NCBI RefSeq assembly: GCF_004919685.1
Contig: NZ_SMYZ01000025.1
Coordinates: 62,001-126,000 of the forward strand
DNA: 64,000 bases
DNA from: Mesorhizobium norvegicum
GTDB taxonomy: Bacteria; Pseudomonadota; Alphaproteobacteria; Rhizobiales; Rhizobiaceae
Reading direction: 5' to 3'
Below the pieces are notes generated by a model that saw only the letters and a program-made list of their open reading frames with translations, ran no database searches and was not told the origin of the DNA. Both the position numbers and the translations under genes were made by a program. Shown here in pieces: positions 52,807-62,110 of the stretch; position 1 is the stretch's first letter, and every line of letters starts with the position of its first letter.

Positions 52807-53471
52807 CCCGCATGAAAGCCGAACCGGTCGTCCATATCGACGACGAACGCTTCCGGGTCACCGAATGGCGCTTTGCCACCGGGGCCGAGACCGGCTGGCA
52901 CATCCATGGTCATGACTACGTCATCGTTCCGCTTACGGACGGCAAGCTCGGTCTCGAAGGCCCGGACGGCGCGCAATCACAAGCTGCTCTCACCCAAGGG
53001 GTGCCCTATTCGCGGCGGACAGGCGTGGCTCACAACGTCATCAATGCCGGCGATGCGCCGCTCGCCTTCCTGGAGGTCGAGGTCGTTGAGGCCGGCGACC
53101 TCACGGCCAGGCGGCTCGCCGTGCTCGACCGGTTCCTCGCGGCCTGGAACGCCCGCGACGTGGGCGCGCTGATGGACTGCATGGCGGAGAATTGCGCTTT
53201 CCACGGCTCGGCCGGCCCCGATGCCGAAGGGCGCAAGCATATGGGGCGTGACGCCGTGCGCGCCGCCTATGCAGCGCTGTTCGATGCCTTCCCGAAAGCC
53301 GTGTGGACCAGGGGACGGCACGTCGTGACGGGCGACACCGGACTTTCATCATGGCGCTTCGTCGGCACCACGGCAGCGGGGCAGCAAATCGAAGTCGACG
53401 GCTGCGATATCTTCGCTTTCTCGGGGGAGCTCATAGCGCTCAAGGATTCCTACCGCAAAGCGCGAGGGTAG
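52803..53471 (+). CDS. Cupin-SnoaL-like fusion protein
   Basis: A 222-aa two-domain protein. Residues about 1-100 form a cupin with the metal-binding pattern in TGWHIHGHDYVIVPL and GVAHNVINAGDAPLAFLEVEV; residues about 103-222 form a SnoaL/NTF2-like domain (VLDRFLAAWNARDVGALMDC and VDGCDIFAFSGELI). These domains usually occur as separate proteins. The start overlaps the aminotransferase stop. A role as isomerase, dioxygenase or ligand-binding helper at the end of the pathway is possible; the activity cannot be assigned. Confidence 0.82.
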   Translation: MTRMKAEPVVHIDDERFRVTEWRFATGAETGWHIHGHDYVIVPLTDGKLGLEGPDGAQSQAALTQGVPYSRRTGVAHNVINAGDAPLAFLEVEVVEAGDLTARRLAVLDRFLAAWNARDVGALMDCMAENCAFHGSAGPDAEGRKHMGRDAVRAAYAALFDAFPKAVWTRGRHVVTGDTGLSSWRFVGTTAAGQQIEVDGCDIFAFSGELIALKDSYRKARG

Positions 53472-53495
53472 CGAAAATCTGAATTCATCGGGCGA

Positions 53496-53528
53496 CAAGG
53501 GCGGTCCAAGCGGGCCGCCCTTATTTTT
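53496..53528 (+). terminator. Rho-independent terminator of the hyu operon
   Basis: Stem AAGGGCGG (53496-53503) with CCGCCCTT (53514-53521), followed by ATTTTTTG, 24 bp after the cupin-fusion stop. Confidence 0.85.
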
Positions 53529-53601
53529 TGTCCAAAGGCAAGATCCTCAAAGGACGAGAGGCCCCGGTCGTCCCAAAGGGACAGGGTCTTTCGCATATGA
53601 A

Positions 53602-53621
53602 GGGCCGGGCTTATCCGGCCC
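53602..53621 (-). terminator. Probable terminator of the liv operon
   Basis: GGGCCGG-gcttat-CCGGCCC lies 8 bp beyond the livK-like stop. The T-tract on the minus strand is weak. Confidence 0.45.
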
Positions 53622-53629
53622 ATCTTCTC

Positions 53630-54823
53630 CTACTTGAGCAAGGCTGCCATCGGCACCGGCTCGGAAATCGTCCAGTTGCCTACAACACCCGGCTTGCCGG
53701 CCTTGGTCTCGACGATCAGGTACCGCGTCTGGTTCTGGTGATGCAGTTCCGGCGTGAAGGTGCGAGGCCCGAACAGCGTCGGCTCATTCTTCATCTTTTC
53801 CAATTCCGCGACGACCGCGTCGGCATCGGTCGTGCCCGCACGCTCCACCGCCTTGGCCCAGACGTCGACCATGACGTAGCCCGGAAAGACATACTGGCTC
53901 GAGGGATCGGCGCCTGTCTTCGCCTTGTACGTGGCATTGAACTTCAGCACGTCCGGATTGGGATCGTCGCCATAGATCGATCCCTGAACGGGGACGTAGA
54001 AGTTCGTCAGATCGGGCACAGCCGAGAGCCAATAGCTACCGTCGACGCCCGAGCCATTCAGGATCATGGAGTTGATGCCCGCGGCACGAATCTGCTTGAT
54101 GGCCGAGACAGCGCCCGGCATCATCGTGCAAAGCATGATCGCATCCGGCTCCTTCGGCAGAGACTTGATGCGGGTGATCTGTGCGGCGATGGAGGCGTCC
54201 TCGTTCTTGAAGGTGTCTTCACCGACAAGCTTCGCGCCCTGGGCTTCGAGCTTCGGCATCATCCAGTCGAAGCCGTCGCAGATGCCCTTGTTGTAGGCCG
54301 TCCAGGTATCGAGCAGACGGTAGAAGTCCTTTGCGCCCTTGTCCTTGAATGCCCACTCGGCCATGGTCGCTCCTTGCACGGCCGCCAGCACCGACGCAGA
54401 GAAGCTGTGCGGGCCGACGCCCTGGATACCGGCCTTGACCGATTCCGCGCACAGGAAGAAGGAGATATGGCCTGCGTCCTCGGCCGCGAGCGCAGCCGGC
54501 GATCCAAAGTCATAGTCGCAGGAGACGACCACGAGATCCGCGCCCTGGTCGAGCACGGAGAGGCCCGCTTTGGCGCCTTCGGCCCGGTCGGACTTGGTGT
54601 CGGCCTTGACAACCTTGATCTGCTTTCCAAGCAGACCGCCAGCCGCATTGATCTCGTCGATGCGGATCAAGGCCGCCTCCTGGGCAGGTTTGTCATAGGC
54701 TTCCATGAAGCCCGACTCCGCAGTGGCGAAGCCGATGACGATAGTTTTGTCATCGGCCAGGGCCGGGTATGCGATGGAAATCGAGGCCAGAGCGGTTGCG
54801 ACAATTCTCATTTTGTAAGTCAT
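53630..54823 (-). CDS. livK: Branched-chain-amino-acid-type ABC substrate-binding protein
   Basis: A 397-aa LivK/UrtA-type periplasmic binding protein with signal MTYKMRIVATALASISIAYP and cleavage after PALA (residue 23). The mature start KTIVIGFATAESGFMEAYDK and the AGGLLGKQIKVVKADTKSD block are typical. Substrates of this family include branched-chain amino acids, amides and urea. It is the last gene of the liv set, 42 bp after livM, opposite to the usual order where the binding protein comes first. Confidence 0.9.
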   Translation of the reverse strand: MTYKMRIVATALASISIAYPALADDKTIVIGFATAESGFMEAYDKPAQEAALIRIDEINAAGGLLGKQIKVVKADTKSDRAEGAKAGLSVLDQGADLVVVSCDYDFGSPAALAAEDAGHISFFLCAESVKAGIQGVGPHSFSASVLAAVQGATMAEWAFKDKGAKDFYRLLDTWTAYNKGICDGFDWMMPKLEAQGAKLVGEDTFKNEDASIAAQITRIKSLPKEPDAIMLCTMMPGAVSAIKQIRAAGINSMILNGSGVDGSYWLSAVPDLTNFYVPVQGSIYGDDPNPDVLKFNATYKAKTGADPSSQYVFPGYVMVDVWAKAVERAGTTDADAVVAELEKMKNEPTLFGPRTFTPELHHQNQTRYLIVETKAGKPGVVGNWTISEPVPMAALLK

Positions 54824-54865
54824 GCACGTCTCCTTTTTTGTTTTCCGGTCGGCTTGTGCCGTCGG

Positions 54866-55957
54866 TCACTTGTTGCGACTGCTGCGGGGTAAGGTGAGCT
54901 CGCGGTTGCCCATGAGTCCGGATGGGCGAAGCGCGAGGATCACGATCATGATGACGCCGAGGGCTATTTCCTGAACCCCTTTCGGGAGGGCGAAAGTGGA
55001 CCCGCCGAGCGATACGCCTGCCTCCAGCCAGCGCAGCGCCTGGATGAGGGCGGAGAGTAGGACGACACCCACCACCCCCCCCGACAGGCTGCCCATGCCG
55101 CCGACGACGAGCATGGAAAGGGTGATGAAGGTGAGACCGAGATAGAAGGTGTCGGGAGTGACCACGCCGATGGAATGAGCCATGAGCGCACCGCCCAGCC
55201 CCATCACCGCGCCTGATACGACGAACGCCACCAGTCTTTCCCTGGGAATATCGATACCGGAAGCGGCGGCCGCGGTGGGCTCGTCGCGGGCAGCACGAAG
55301 GGCCAGGCCGGACCGGGAGATCGCGTGCGCCCAGGCGATGAAGATTGCGGCCACGGCGCCGATGAGATACGGCCAGATCACGCGCACGATCGGAATGCCG
55401 ACGACCGATGAGGTCGCTCCGGTCACGCTCTCCCAGTTGGAATAGATTGTGTTGATCATGGCGAGCATCGCGAAGGTCGCGATCGATGCTGCGATGCCCG
55501 ATAGCCGCATCAGCACCCGCCCGAAAATGAGAGCGGCGAGGGCGGCGAACAACGCCGCCAGCACAGCCGATTGCCAGTACGGCAAACGGGTCTCCAGCAG
55601 CCATTCGGGCAGTCCCGGCAGCGAACCGCGTTTCATCATCGGATTGATGGTGAGCCACGCGGCCGCGTAGGCGCCAAGGCAGGTGAAGCCGATATGCCCG
55701 AAGCTGAGAACGCCCGAATTTCCGATAAAGATATATAGCCCTACTACGAGGATGACGCGGACGAACACGTCGATCACCGTCTGGTTGAAGGGCCGCGATC
55801 CGGTCATCACCGTGATCAGCGCGATGGCCAGCAGCAGCAGCGAAAGCAGGATCGGCGTCAGGATTGTGCGGCGGGCGAGCGCGAAGCGGGCGGGCTTTCG
55901 CTCGGCAACCGCGGCACCGGGAGCGGTAGAGTTGGCAAGGGAGGCGGCGACACCCAT
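54866..55957 (-). CDS. livM: Branched-chain-amino-acid-type ABC permease LivM
   Basis: A 363-aa permease with about ten hydrophobic segments and the LivM motif NSGVLSFGHIGFTCLGAYAA near residue 85. The start MGVAASLANS at 55957 was preferred over an upstream ATG because that longer version would overlap livH by 90 bp; AAGGG lies upstream. It pairs with LivH. Confidence 0.9.
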   Translation of the reverse strand: MGVAASLANSTAPGAAVAERKPARFALARRTILTPILLSLLLLAIALITVMTGSRPFNQTVIDVFVRVILVVGLYIFIGNSGVLSFGHIGFTCLGAYAAAWLTINPMMKRGSLPGLPEWLLETRLPYWQSAVLAALFAALAALIFGRVLMRLSGIAASIATFAMLAMINTIYSNWESVTGATSSVVGIPIVRVIWPYLIGAVAAIFIAWAHAISRSGLALRAARDEPTAAAASGIDIPRERLVAFVVSGAVMGLGGALMAHSIGVVTPDTFYLGLTFITLSMLVVGGMGSLSGGVVGVVLLSALIQALRWLEAGVSLGGSTFALPKGVQEIALGVIMIVILALRPSGLMGNRELTLPRSSRNK

Positions 55958-55961
55958 GAAA

Positions 55962-56867
55962 TCAAACCCTTTCCTTGGTGCCGCGCGCGGCAATAAGCCC
56001 TTGCGGGCGGAAGAGGAGAACGAGGATGACTGCTCCATAGACAAAGGCATCGCGGAATGGCCGGGCGTCGATGGGCAGCATGACCTGCATGATCACCGAG
56101 GCGGCACCCAGCAGGAAGCCGGCGAGCACTGCCCCCCCGAGGCTGCCGAGGCCGCCAATGACGGTGGCGATGAAGGCCATCAACATGATCGAGGCGCCCA
56201 TCTGGATGTCCAGCGTGCCTGTCTGGATGCCAAAGATCAGCGCAATGGCGGCGGCCAACGCGCCGGAGAGGGCGAACGCGCCCATGATGACCCGGTTTGC
56301 ACGCACACCCAGCATGCGAGCCATCGAAAAGTTCTCGGCCGCCGCCCGCATCTCCAGGCCGAAGCGGGTTTGACGCAGGAACAGCGTCAGGCCGATCAGG
56401 ATGACCATCGTGGCGACGATCGTTATGAGTTGGAGGAGGGGAAGCCTGGCACCAAGGATCTCCACCGGTTGGGATAGTTCGGGCAGCAGCGAGATCGATT
56501 TCGGCCGACTGGAGAAAAGCATGAGCAGGAAGTAGCGAATTACGAAACCGAGCGCGAAGGAGGCGATCATCATCGTTGCCGGATTGGCCTTGCGGAACCG
56601 CCTGAAGACGACGATTTCGCACAGCACCGACAGCCCGGCCCCGCAGAGGAGCACGAAGGGCACCAGCAGGTACCACGGCAATTGGCCAGCGAAGACGATG
56701 GCCATGGCGTCTGTTGACGGCCACAGCAGCGCGAAGACGCAGAAGGCGATGACGTCGCCATGCGCGAAGTTCACGAGCCGCATGACGCCGAAGATGAGGG
56801 CAATGCCAAGCGCCCCGAGCGCGTAGAGCGAACCAAGCGAGAGTGCGTCAAACAGGATCTGGAGCAT
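55962..56867 (-). CDS. livH: Branched-chain-amino-acid-type ABC permease LivH
   Basis: A 301-aa permease starting MLQILFDALSLGSLYALGAL, the standard LivH opening (LGSLYALGALGIALIFGVMR, NFAHGD). The ATG at 56867 is 1 bp after the livF stop. It forms the channel with LivM. Confidence 0.92.
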   Translation of the reverse strand: MLQILFDALSLGSLYALGALGIALIFGVMRLVNFAHGDVIAFCVFALLWPSTDAMAIVFAGQLPWYLLVPFVLLCGAGLSVLCEIVVFRRFRKANPATMMIASFALGFVIRYFLLMLFSSRPKSISLLPELSQPVEILGARLPLLQLITIVATMVILIGLTLFLRQTRFGLEMRAAAENFSMARMLGVRANRVIMGAFALSGALAAAIALIFGIQTGTLDIQMGASIMLMAFIATVIGGLGSLGGAVLAGFLLGAASVIMQVMLPIDARPFRDAFVYGAVILVLLFRPQGLIAARGTKERV

Positions 56868-56868
56868 C

Positions 56869-57603
56869 TCAGTGGTCCTCGTAACCGAAATAGGCAGCCT
56901 GGATCGCCTCACCGTTGCCGAGCGTCCGGGCGTCGCCGTCGAGCACGATCTGTCCGCCACGCATCAGGATCATCCGCCCGCCCACCATCATCGCCCAGGC
57001 CGAGCTCTGCTCCACGATCAGGAGCGTGAGCTGGCGCTGCGCACGCAGCGCGATCAGCCGCTCGTAGACCTGGTCGTTGATGTTGGGGGCGAGGCCCAGC
57101 GAAGGCTCGTCGATGGCTACAAGCCGCGGATTGGTCATCAGCGCGCGTCCGATGACCAGCATTTGCTGCTGCCCGCCGGACAGCAATCCCGCTTGCCCGT
57201 GCCGCCTCTCTTTCAGCATCGGGAAGGTTGCGTAGACGGCTTCGAGTTCACTGGCCGCTCGGCTGCGCCAGCCGCGGTCGCGGGCATGCATGCCAGTGCC
57301 GACCAGAAGGTTCTCTTCGGTCGTCAGCGACCCGAAGACATCGCGCCCCTCCGGCACCATGGAGAATCCGAGCCGGGCGATGTTCTCCGGCGCCTGGCCG
57401 GTGATCTCATGGCCGGCAAAGTCGATCCGGCCGCTCGCCACCGGCGTCACACCGGCGATCGCGCGCAGCAGCGAAGACTTCCCGGCACCGTTCGGGCCGG
57501 TGATGAACAGTATTTCTCCTTCGTCCATGGAGAAGGAGACGTCGCGGACCGCCGTGAGACGGCTATAGCGGATGGTGATATCGGAAAGGGCGACCAGGCT
57601 CAT
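56869..57603 (-). CDS. livF: Branched-chain-amino-acid-type ABC ATPase LivF
   Basis: A 244-aa ATPase with Walker A GPNGAGKS (residues 35-42), signature LSGGQQQ and DEPSLGLAP, the LivF form of Walker B. Starts with an ATGA overlap of the livG stop. Confidence 0.93.
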   Translation of the reverse strand: MSLVALSDITIRYSRLTAVRDVSFSMDEGEILFITGPNGAGKSSLLRAIAGVTPVASGRIDFAGHEITGQAPENIARLGFSMVPEGRDVFGSLTTEENLLVGTGMHARDRGWRSRAASELEAVYATFPMLKERRHGQAGLLSGGQQQMLVIGRALMTNPRLVAIDEPSLGLAPNINDQVYERLIALRAQRQLTLLIVEQSSAWAMMVGGRMILMRGGQIVLDGDARTLGNGEAIQAAYFGYEDH

Positions 57604-58352
57604 TCCATCACCTCCAGCACAGGCAGGTCGGTGTTCGCCGCCGTTCCCATATAGGCGTGGCGCACCTTCTCGCTGTCGCGGATCGCCGCGGGCGGGCCTT
57701 CTTCGATGATCGCTCCGGAATCGAGCACGACGATATGCTCGCAAAGGCCGAGCACCAGCCCGACATTGTGCTCGATGAGCAGGACACCACAGCCGAGATC
57801 GCCGGCGATGTGTCTTATCAGGGCCGAAAGCTCCCGCGCCTCCGGCGCGCTCATGCCAGCCGCGGGCTCGTCGAGCAGGATGTACGCGGGCCGTCCCATC
57901 AGGGCACGGCCAATGGCGACACGGCGCTCATCCGTATAAGGCAAGGTTCCGGCGATGCGTGAGCCCAACGCGCCGATGCCTATCCAGTCGAGCATCGCTT
58001 CCGCTTCGGCGATGGCAGCGCGCCGGCTCATTCCCAGGCCAACGCCGGTTACCTCCAAATTGTCCAGCACAGGCAGGTCGCGGAAGAGCCGCCCACCCTG
58101 GAAAGTGCGGGCGATGCCGCGCCGCCGGACCTGATGCGGCTTGAGACCCGTGAGTGCTGCCCCGTCGAGCTTGATGGTGCCTTCCGTCGGAGCCTGGAAG
58201 CCCGTCAGCACGTTGACGAGCGTGGTCTTGCCAGCGCCATTCGGGCCGATGAGGCCACTGATACGGCCAGGCGTAATTTGGAGGTCTACCGATGACAGGG
58301 CCTTTAGCCCCGCAAACGACACCGAGACGTTCTCCGCGCTCAGATGACTCAT
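57600..58352 (-). CDS. livG: Branched-chain-amino-acid-type ABC ATPase LivG
   Basis: A 250-aa ATPase with Walker A GPNGAGKT (residues 37-44), the conserved GIARTFQGGRLF stretch of LivG and DEPAAGMSAPE. It is the first gene of the liv set and lies 249 bp after pxpC on the same strand, so it may be co-transcribed with the pxp genes. The gap (58353-58601) shows no gene, only an 18-bp palindrome at 58592-58609 by the pxpC stop. Confidence 0.93.
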   Translation of the reverse strand: MSHLSAENVSVSFAGLKALSSVDLQITPGRISGLIGPNGAGKTTLVNVLTGFQAPTEGTIKLDGAALTGLKPHQVRRRGIARTFQGGRLFRDLPVLDNLEVTGVGLGMSRRAAIAEAEAMLDWIGIGALGSRIAGTLPYTDERRVAIGRALMGRPAYILLDEPAAGMSAPEARELSALIRHIAGDLGCGVLLIEHNVGLVLGLCEHIVVLDSGAIIEEGPPAAIRDSEKVRHAYMGTAANTDLPVLEVME

Positions 58353-58601
58353 GTCCCTTTCCTTCTTTTTACCGACGGAAAGGCGCGAAGCATCCGGCCT
58401 TGCGGCCAGTCACGTTGCAAATGTCTTCCCCTGTCGGTTCCGGCGGTCTCTAGCGGACTGCTCGGATGCCAAATTCACGCCGTTGCCCGGCGACGTCTTG
58501 TCGTTTCGCGCACCGGATTTTGTCTTCCGCCACGCGTGGTCGGTTTTGGCCGACCGATCTCCTCACCTCCGGCTCCTCCGCCGGCATTTTCCCGGCTGAC
58601 G

Positions 58602-59573
58602 TCAGCCGGCCAGATGCCCTTCAGCACGCGCCAGCGCGGCGCGCTGTTCGGCTCGAGCGGCAAGCGCGCCTTCCAGCGTCACCGAAACGAAGCGCGCCGG
58701 GGTGTGCGGCTGGAGCTGGGCGATCAGGTCCATGTCGGCCGATATCACCACCCCCAGCATCATGTAGCCGCCCCCCGAAACCGCGTCCCGGTGAAGAACG
58801 ATCGGCTCTGTGCCACTCGGCACCTGGACGGATCCATAAGGATAGCAGGCATCGACGATGTTCGAGGGGTCGGAGCCTGCGCCGAAAGGCTGCTCGCGCC
58901 CAACGAACTCCAGCGGCGTTCCGCCACGGAAGCGATAGCCGATGCGGTCAGCTTCGGGCGCGACCTTCCAGGTTTCCTCAAAGAACCGATTGCCGGCAGC
59001 TTCAGTGATCCGATGCCAGTACATGCCGGGAAGCATTCTGAGCTCCGCCGGACTATTCCACGCACGGCGCAGATTTGCAGGCAGCGAAAGACCGGCTTTG
59101 CCGGAACCTTCGCCGACGGGAAGCTCATCACCCGCCTTCAGCGTGCGGCCCTGATGGCCGCCAAGTGCGCCCAGAATGTAAGTCGAGCGCGAACCGAGAA
59201 CCACCGGTACGTCGATGCCGCCGGAGACGGCCAGATAAGCGCGCGCGCCACCCTTGAGGAAGCCAAAGGAAAGCCGGTCACCCGCCTTCACCGGAAAACT
59301 TTCCCAGGTCGGTCGTTCCTCGCCATTAAGTTTGGGTGGCAGCTCTCCACCCGTGACGGCGACGACCGCGGATTGGGTGAATTCGAGTTCGGGGCCCATG
59401 AAGGTGGCTTCGAGCACCGCGGCACCCGGATCGTTGCCGACAAGCAGGTTTGCGATGCGTGTGGCAAAGCGGTCCATCCCGCCGCCTTCTGGAATGCCGA
59501 CATGATAGTGGCCTGGTCGGCCAAGGTCCTGCACGGAAGTGGAGAGGCCGGGAGAGATTACCTTAACGGCCAT
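58602..59573 (-). CDS. pxpC: 5-oxoprolinase subunit C (biotin-dependent carboxyltransferase family)
   Basis: A 323-aa KipA/PxpC protein: VISPGLSTSVQDLGRPGHYHVG and the GGMDRFATRIANLLVGN block are family hallmarks. It overlaps pxpB by 11 bp. It completes the ATP-dependent 5-oxoprolinase (PxpABC) with PxpA at 62111 and PxpB. Confidence 0.92.
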   Translation of the reverse strand: MAVKVISPGLSTSVQDLGRPGHYHVGIPEGGGMDRFATRIANLLVGNDPGAAVLEATFMGPELEFTQSAVVAVTGGELPPKLNGEERPTWESFPVKAGDRLSFGFLKGGARAYLAVSGGIDVPVVLGSRSTYILGALGGHQGRTLKAGDELPVGEGSGKAGLSLPANLRRAWNSPAELRMLPGMYWHRITEAAGNRFFEETWKVAPEADRIGYRFRGGTPLEFVGREQPFGAGSDPSNIVDACYPYGSVQVPSGTEPIVLHRDAVSGGGYMMLGVVISADMDLIAQLQPHTPARFVSVTLEGALAARAEQRAALARAEGHLAG

Positions 59574-60438
59574 CGATAAGCTCCATCAGCTTTGCATTGG
59601 TGCCGTAGATATCGCCGTTGAAGTCTGTCAGGCTGAAGGTGCACTCGCGAACCGTCGGCTGCCACCGATTGGCTTCGATTTCCTCCAGCGTGGCGTCGTA
59701 ATCATCGCGGCCAATGGCCTTGAACTTGACGATGTCGCCTGGCTTGAACAGGCACATATCATCGGAGAGGTAGCGCACCTTCCTGGTAGGGTCGTAGATC
59801 GGGGCCGGGGTTATGCCATACATCTGGTAGCCGCCAGCGCCGCGCACCGAATAGATCGCTGCAAAGCAGCCGCCGTGGCCGATGGTGAGCTTGGGAGTGT
59901 CGGTGCGTGGACGCAAATATTTCGGCGCCTGAATCTGTTTCTTGCGCTCAACCATCTGGTACAGAAAGGGCAGTCCGGCGACGAAGCCGACCATGGATAC
60001 GAACCAGGGCTGGCCGGAATAGGCCGCGATAAACTCTTCTACCGTGGCGTAGCCGTTGATGCGTGCCGAATATTCAAGATCGGTGGAGGAGGGGTCCTGA
60101 TGGCGCTCGCGGAAGCGCAAGCAGGTTTCACGCGTCCATGGATCCTGGAAATAAACCGGCAGCTCGATGATCCGGGTCTTCAAAACCGGGTCTGCCTTTG
60201 AGGCCGCCTCTTCCATCGACTTCAGTTCGCTGAGCAAATCCTGCGGCTTGACGATATCCGGGTTGAAGCGAATCTGGAAGCTGGCGTTGGCTGGGCATAT
60301 CTCGGTGACGCCTCGGATGCCTGCCGTACGCACCGCGTTGGTCATCGAAAGGCCGGTAAAGAAGGAGGTGAGCGACATTTCCTCGGACACCTCACCGAAG
60401 ATATGTTCGTCACCGCCGAAGTTGAATCGTATCGACAT
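59563..60438 (-). CDS. pxpB: 5-oxoprolinase subunit B (KipI family)
   Basis: A 291-aa KipI/PxpB protein; the C-terminal allophanate-hydrolase-subunit-1 fold is seen in FVAGLPFLYQMVERK and GYQMYGITPAPIYDP. The N-terminal 70 residues (TNAVRTAGIRGVTEICPANA) are typical. The ATG at 60438 follows AAAGGAGG; a longer frame into accC is rejected. Confidence 0.9.
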   Translation of the reverse strand: MSIRFNFGGDEHIFGEVSEEMSLTSFFTGLSMTNAVRTAGIRGVTEICPANASFQIRFNPDIVKPQDLLSELKSMEEAASKADPVLKTRIIELPVYFQDPWTRETCLRFRERHQDPSSTDLEYSARINGYATVEEFIAAYSGQPWFVSMVGFVAGLPFLYQMVERKKQIQAPKYLRPRTDTPKLTIGHGGCFAAIYSVRGAGGYQMYGITPAPIYDPTRKVRYLSDDMCLFKPGDIVKFKAIGRDDYDATLEEIEANRWQPTVRECTFSLTDFNGDIYGTNAKLMELIDGR

Positions 60439-60448
60439 CGGTCCTCCT

Positions 60449-61813
60449 TTAGCCCGCCAAAGCTGCGGCGTTTTCGATGAGCCAGCCTTCCAGCCAGCGG
60501 GTATGCACGTCTCCCGTCCGCACCGCAGGATCTGCGGCGAGCGCAAGAAACAGCGGCTTGGTGGTCTTGAGCCCGCCGATCCTCAGCTCGTTAAGCGCGC
60601 GGATCAGGCGGACTATCGCCGCCTCGCGCGTCTCTGCATGCACGATCAGCTTGGCAAGCAGCGAGTCATAAAAGGGCGGCACCTGATAGCCTTGGTAGAG
60701 CATGGAATCGAAGCGTACGCCCGGACCGCCGGGAATGCGGAGCTCGGCCACCTGCCCGGGGAATGGAGCGAACTCCTTCGCCGGGTCTTCGGCATTGAGA
60801 CGTACTTCGATCGCATGCCCCTTGACGGAGACATCGCCCTGCCGAATCCGCAGCTTCTCGCCGCCGGCGATGCGAAGCATCTCTGCAACGAGGTCGATGC
60901 CGGTGATCGCCTCGGTGACCGGGTGCTCAACCTGAATGCGGGTGTTCATCTCGATGAAGTAAAAGCGGTCTGCTTCATCGTCATAAAGATACTCTACCGT
61001 GCCGGCACCAGAGTATTTGACTGCCTTGGCCAAAGCGACCGCCGAAGCGCAGAGCTCCTCGCGCAACCCGTCGGAAAGTGCGCGCGACGGCGCCTCCTCC
61101 CAAACCTTCTGACGTCGCCGCTGTAGCGAGCACTCCCGCTCGTAGCAGTGGATGGCGTCGCTTCCGTCTGCCAGTACCTGCACCTCGATATGGCGGGCCT
61201 TGCCGATCACCTTTTCCATGTAGAGACCTCCGTCGCCAAAGGCGGCGAGAGCTTCTGCTTCGGCCTGAGGAAAGGCCTGTTCGAATTCGGCGAGCGAGTT
61301 CGCAATGCGAATGCCCCGCCCACCGCCGCCCGCCGCAGCCTTGATCATCACTGGAAAACCGGTTTCGGCCAGCACCTCGCGGCCAGCCTCGAGGCCCTCG
61401 ACCCGGCCAGCCGAGCCTGGCACCACAGGGACACCCGCTGCGGCAGCGGCCGATCGCGCCGAGACCTTGTCTCCCATGATCCGGATCGCAACTCCCGACG
61501 GGCCGACGAAGACCAATCCAGCGCCTGTGACCGCGTCCGAAAAAGCGGCATTCTCGGCAAGGAAACCATAGCCAGGGTGAACGCTGTCGCAGCCGGTGTC
61601 GCGGGCAGCCTTCAGAATTGCTTCGATGTTGAGATAGGACTTCTTTGATGCCGGCGGGCCGATGTTGACCGCTTCGTCCGCAAGCTGGACGTGGAGCGAC
61701 CCACCGTCTGCGGCTGAGTACACGGCCACGGTGGCGATGCCCAGATCTTGTGCGGCCCGGATGATCCTGACCGCTATCTCGCCCCGGTTGGCAACCAGAA
61801 GCTTTTTCAGCAT
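60449..61813 (-). CDS. accC: Biotin carboxylase (AccC-like)
   Basis: A 454-aa biotin carboxylase: MLKKLLVANRGEIAVRIIRA, the ATP-grasp glycine loop AAAGGGGRGIRIA and the catalytic FIEMNTRIQVEHPVTE region. It carboxylates biotin on the adjacent BCCP. Gene sets with LamB/YcsF, AccB/AccC and KipI/KipA recur in bacteria and may form an ATP/biotin-dependent lactamase or carboxylase. It overlaps the accB stop by 1 bp. Confidence 0.92.
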   Translation of the reverse strand: MLKKLLVANRGEIAVRIIRAAQDLGIATVAVYSAADGGSLHVQLADEAVNIGPPASKKSYLNIEAILKAARDTGCDSVHPGYGFLAENAAFSDAVTGAGLVFVGPSGVAIRIMGDKVSARSAAAAAGVPVVPGSAGRVEGLEAGREVLAETGFPVMIKAAAGGGGRGIRIANSLAEFEQAFPQAEAEALAAFGDGGLYMEKVIGKARHIEVQVLADGSDAIHCYERECSLQRRRQKVWEEAPSRALSDGLREELCASAVALAKAVKYSGAGTVEYLYDDEADRFYFIEMNTRIQVEHPVTEAITGIDLVAEMLRIAGGEKLRIRQGDVSVKGHAIEVRLNAEDPAKEFAPFPGQVAELRIPGGPGVRFDSMLYQGYQVPPFYDSLLAKLIVHAETREAAIVRLIRALNELRIGGLKTTKPLFLALAADPAVRTGDVHTRWLEGWLIENAAALAG

Positions 61814-62046
61814 CAGTCGAGATCCGCAAGAGGTGCGCCGGCCATGATGGGTTCCTCATTGTCGGCAATGAAGCGGATGTTCGTACCGGCCGTCTCGGCT
61901 CTCACTTCGTGGAACGACTTCATCACTTCGATGAGGCCGATTACGTCTCCGGCGGACACTGCGTCGCCATCCGCCTTGTAGGGCGGCTGGTCTGGCGAAG
62001 CGCTCCGATAAAAAGTGCCGGGAAGAGGCGAAAGAATCTGGGCCAT
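61813..62046 (-). CDS. accB: Biotin carboxyl carrier domain protein (AccB-like, short)
   Basis: A 77-aa protein with the biotinylation motif EVMKS (Lys43) in IGLIEVMKSFHEV. It has only the biotinyl domain, with no Pro/Ala-rich linker, so it is half the usual AccB length. The ATG at 62046 follows GGAGCTCC-type purines; an upstream start would add nine unrelated residues. Confidence 0.9.
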   Translation of the reverse strand: MAQILSPLPGTFYRSASPDQPPYKADGDAVSAGDVIGLIEVMKSFHEVRAETAGTNIRFIADNEEPIMAGAPLADLD

Positions 62047-62110
62047 AAAGGAGCTCCGGAAAACTGCAGACACTAATTTGGAACCGCCCGCGCGGGTGGT
62101 TCGGTCGGCT

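Noticed and set aside
58592..58609. 18-bp perfect palindrome CCGGCTGACGTCAGCCGG at the pxpC stop
   Set aside because: It lacks a T-tract and recurs nowhere else in the window, so no terminator or operator role could be supported.
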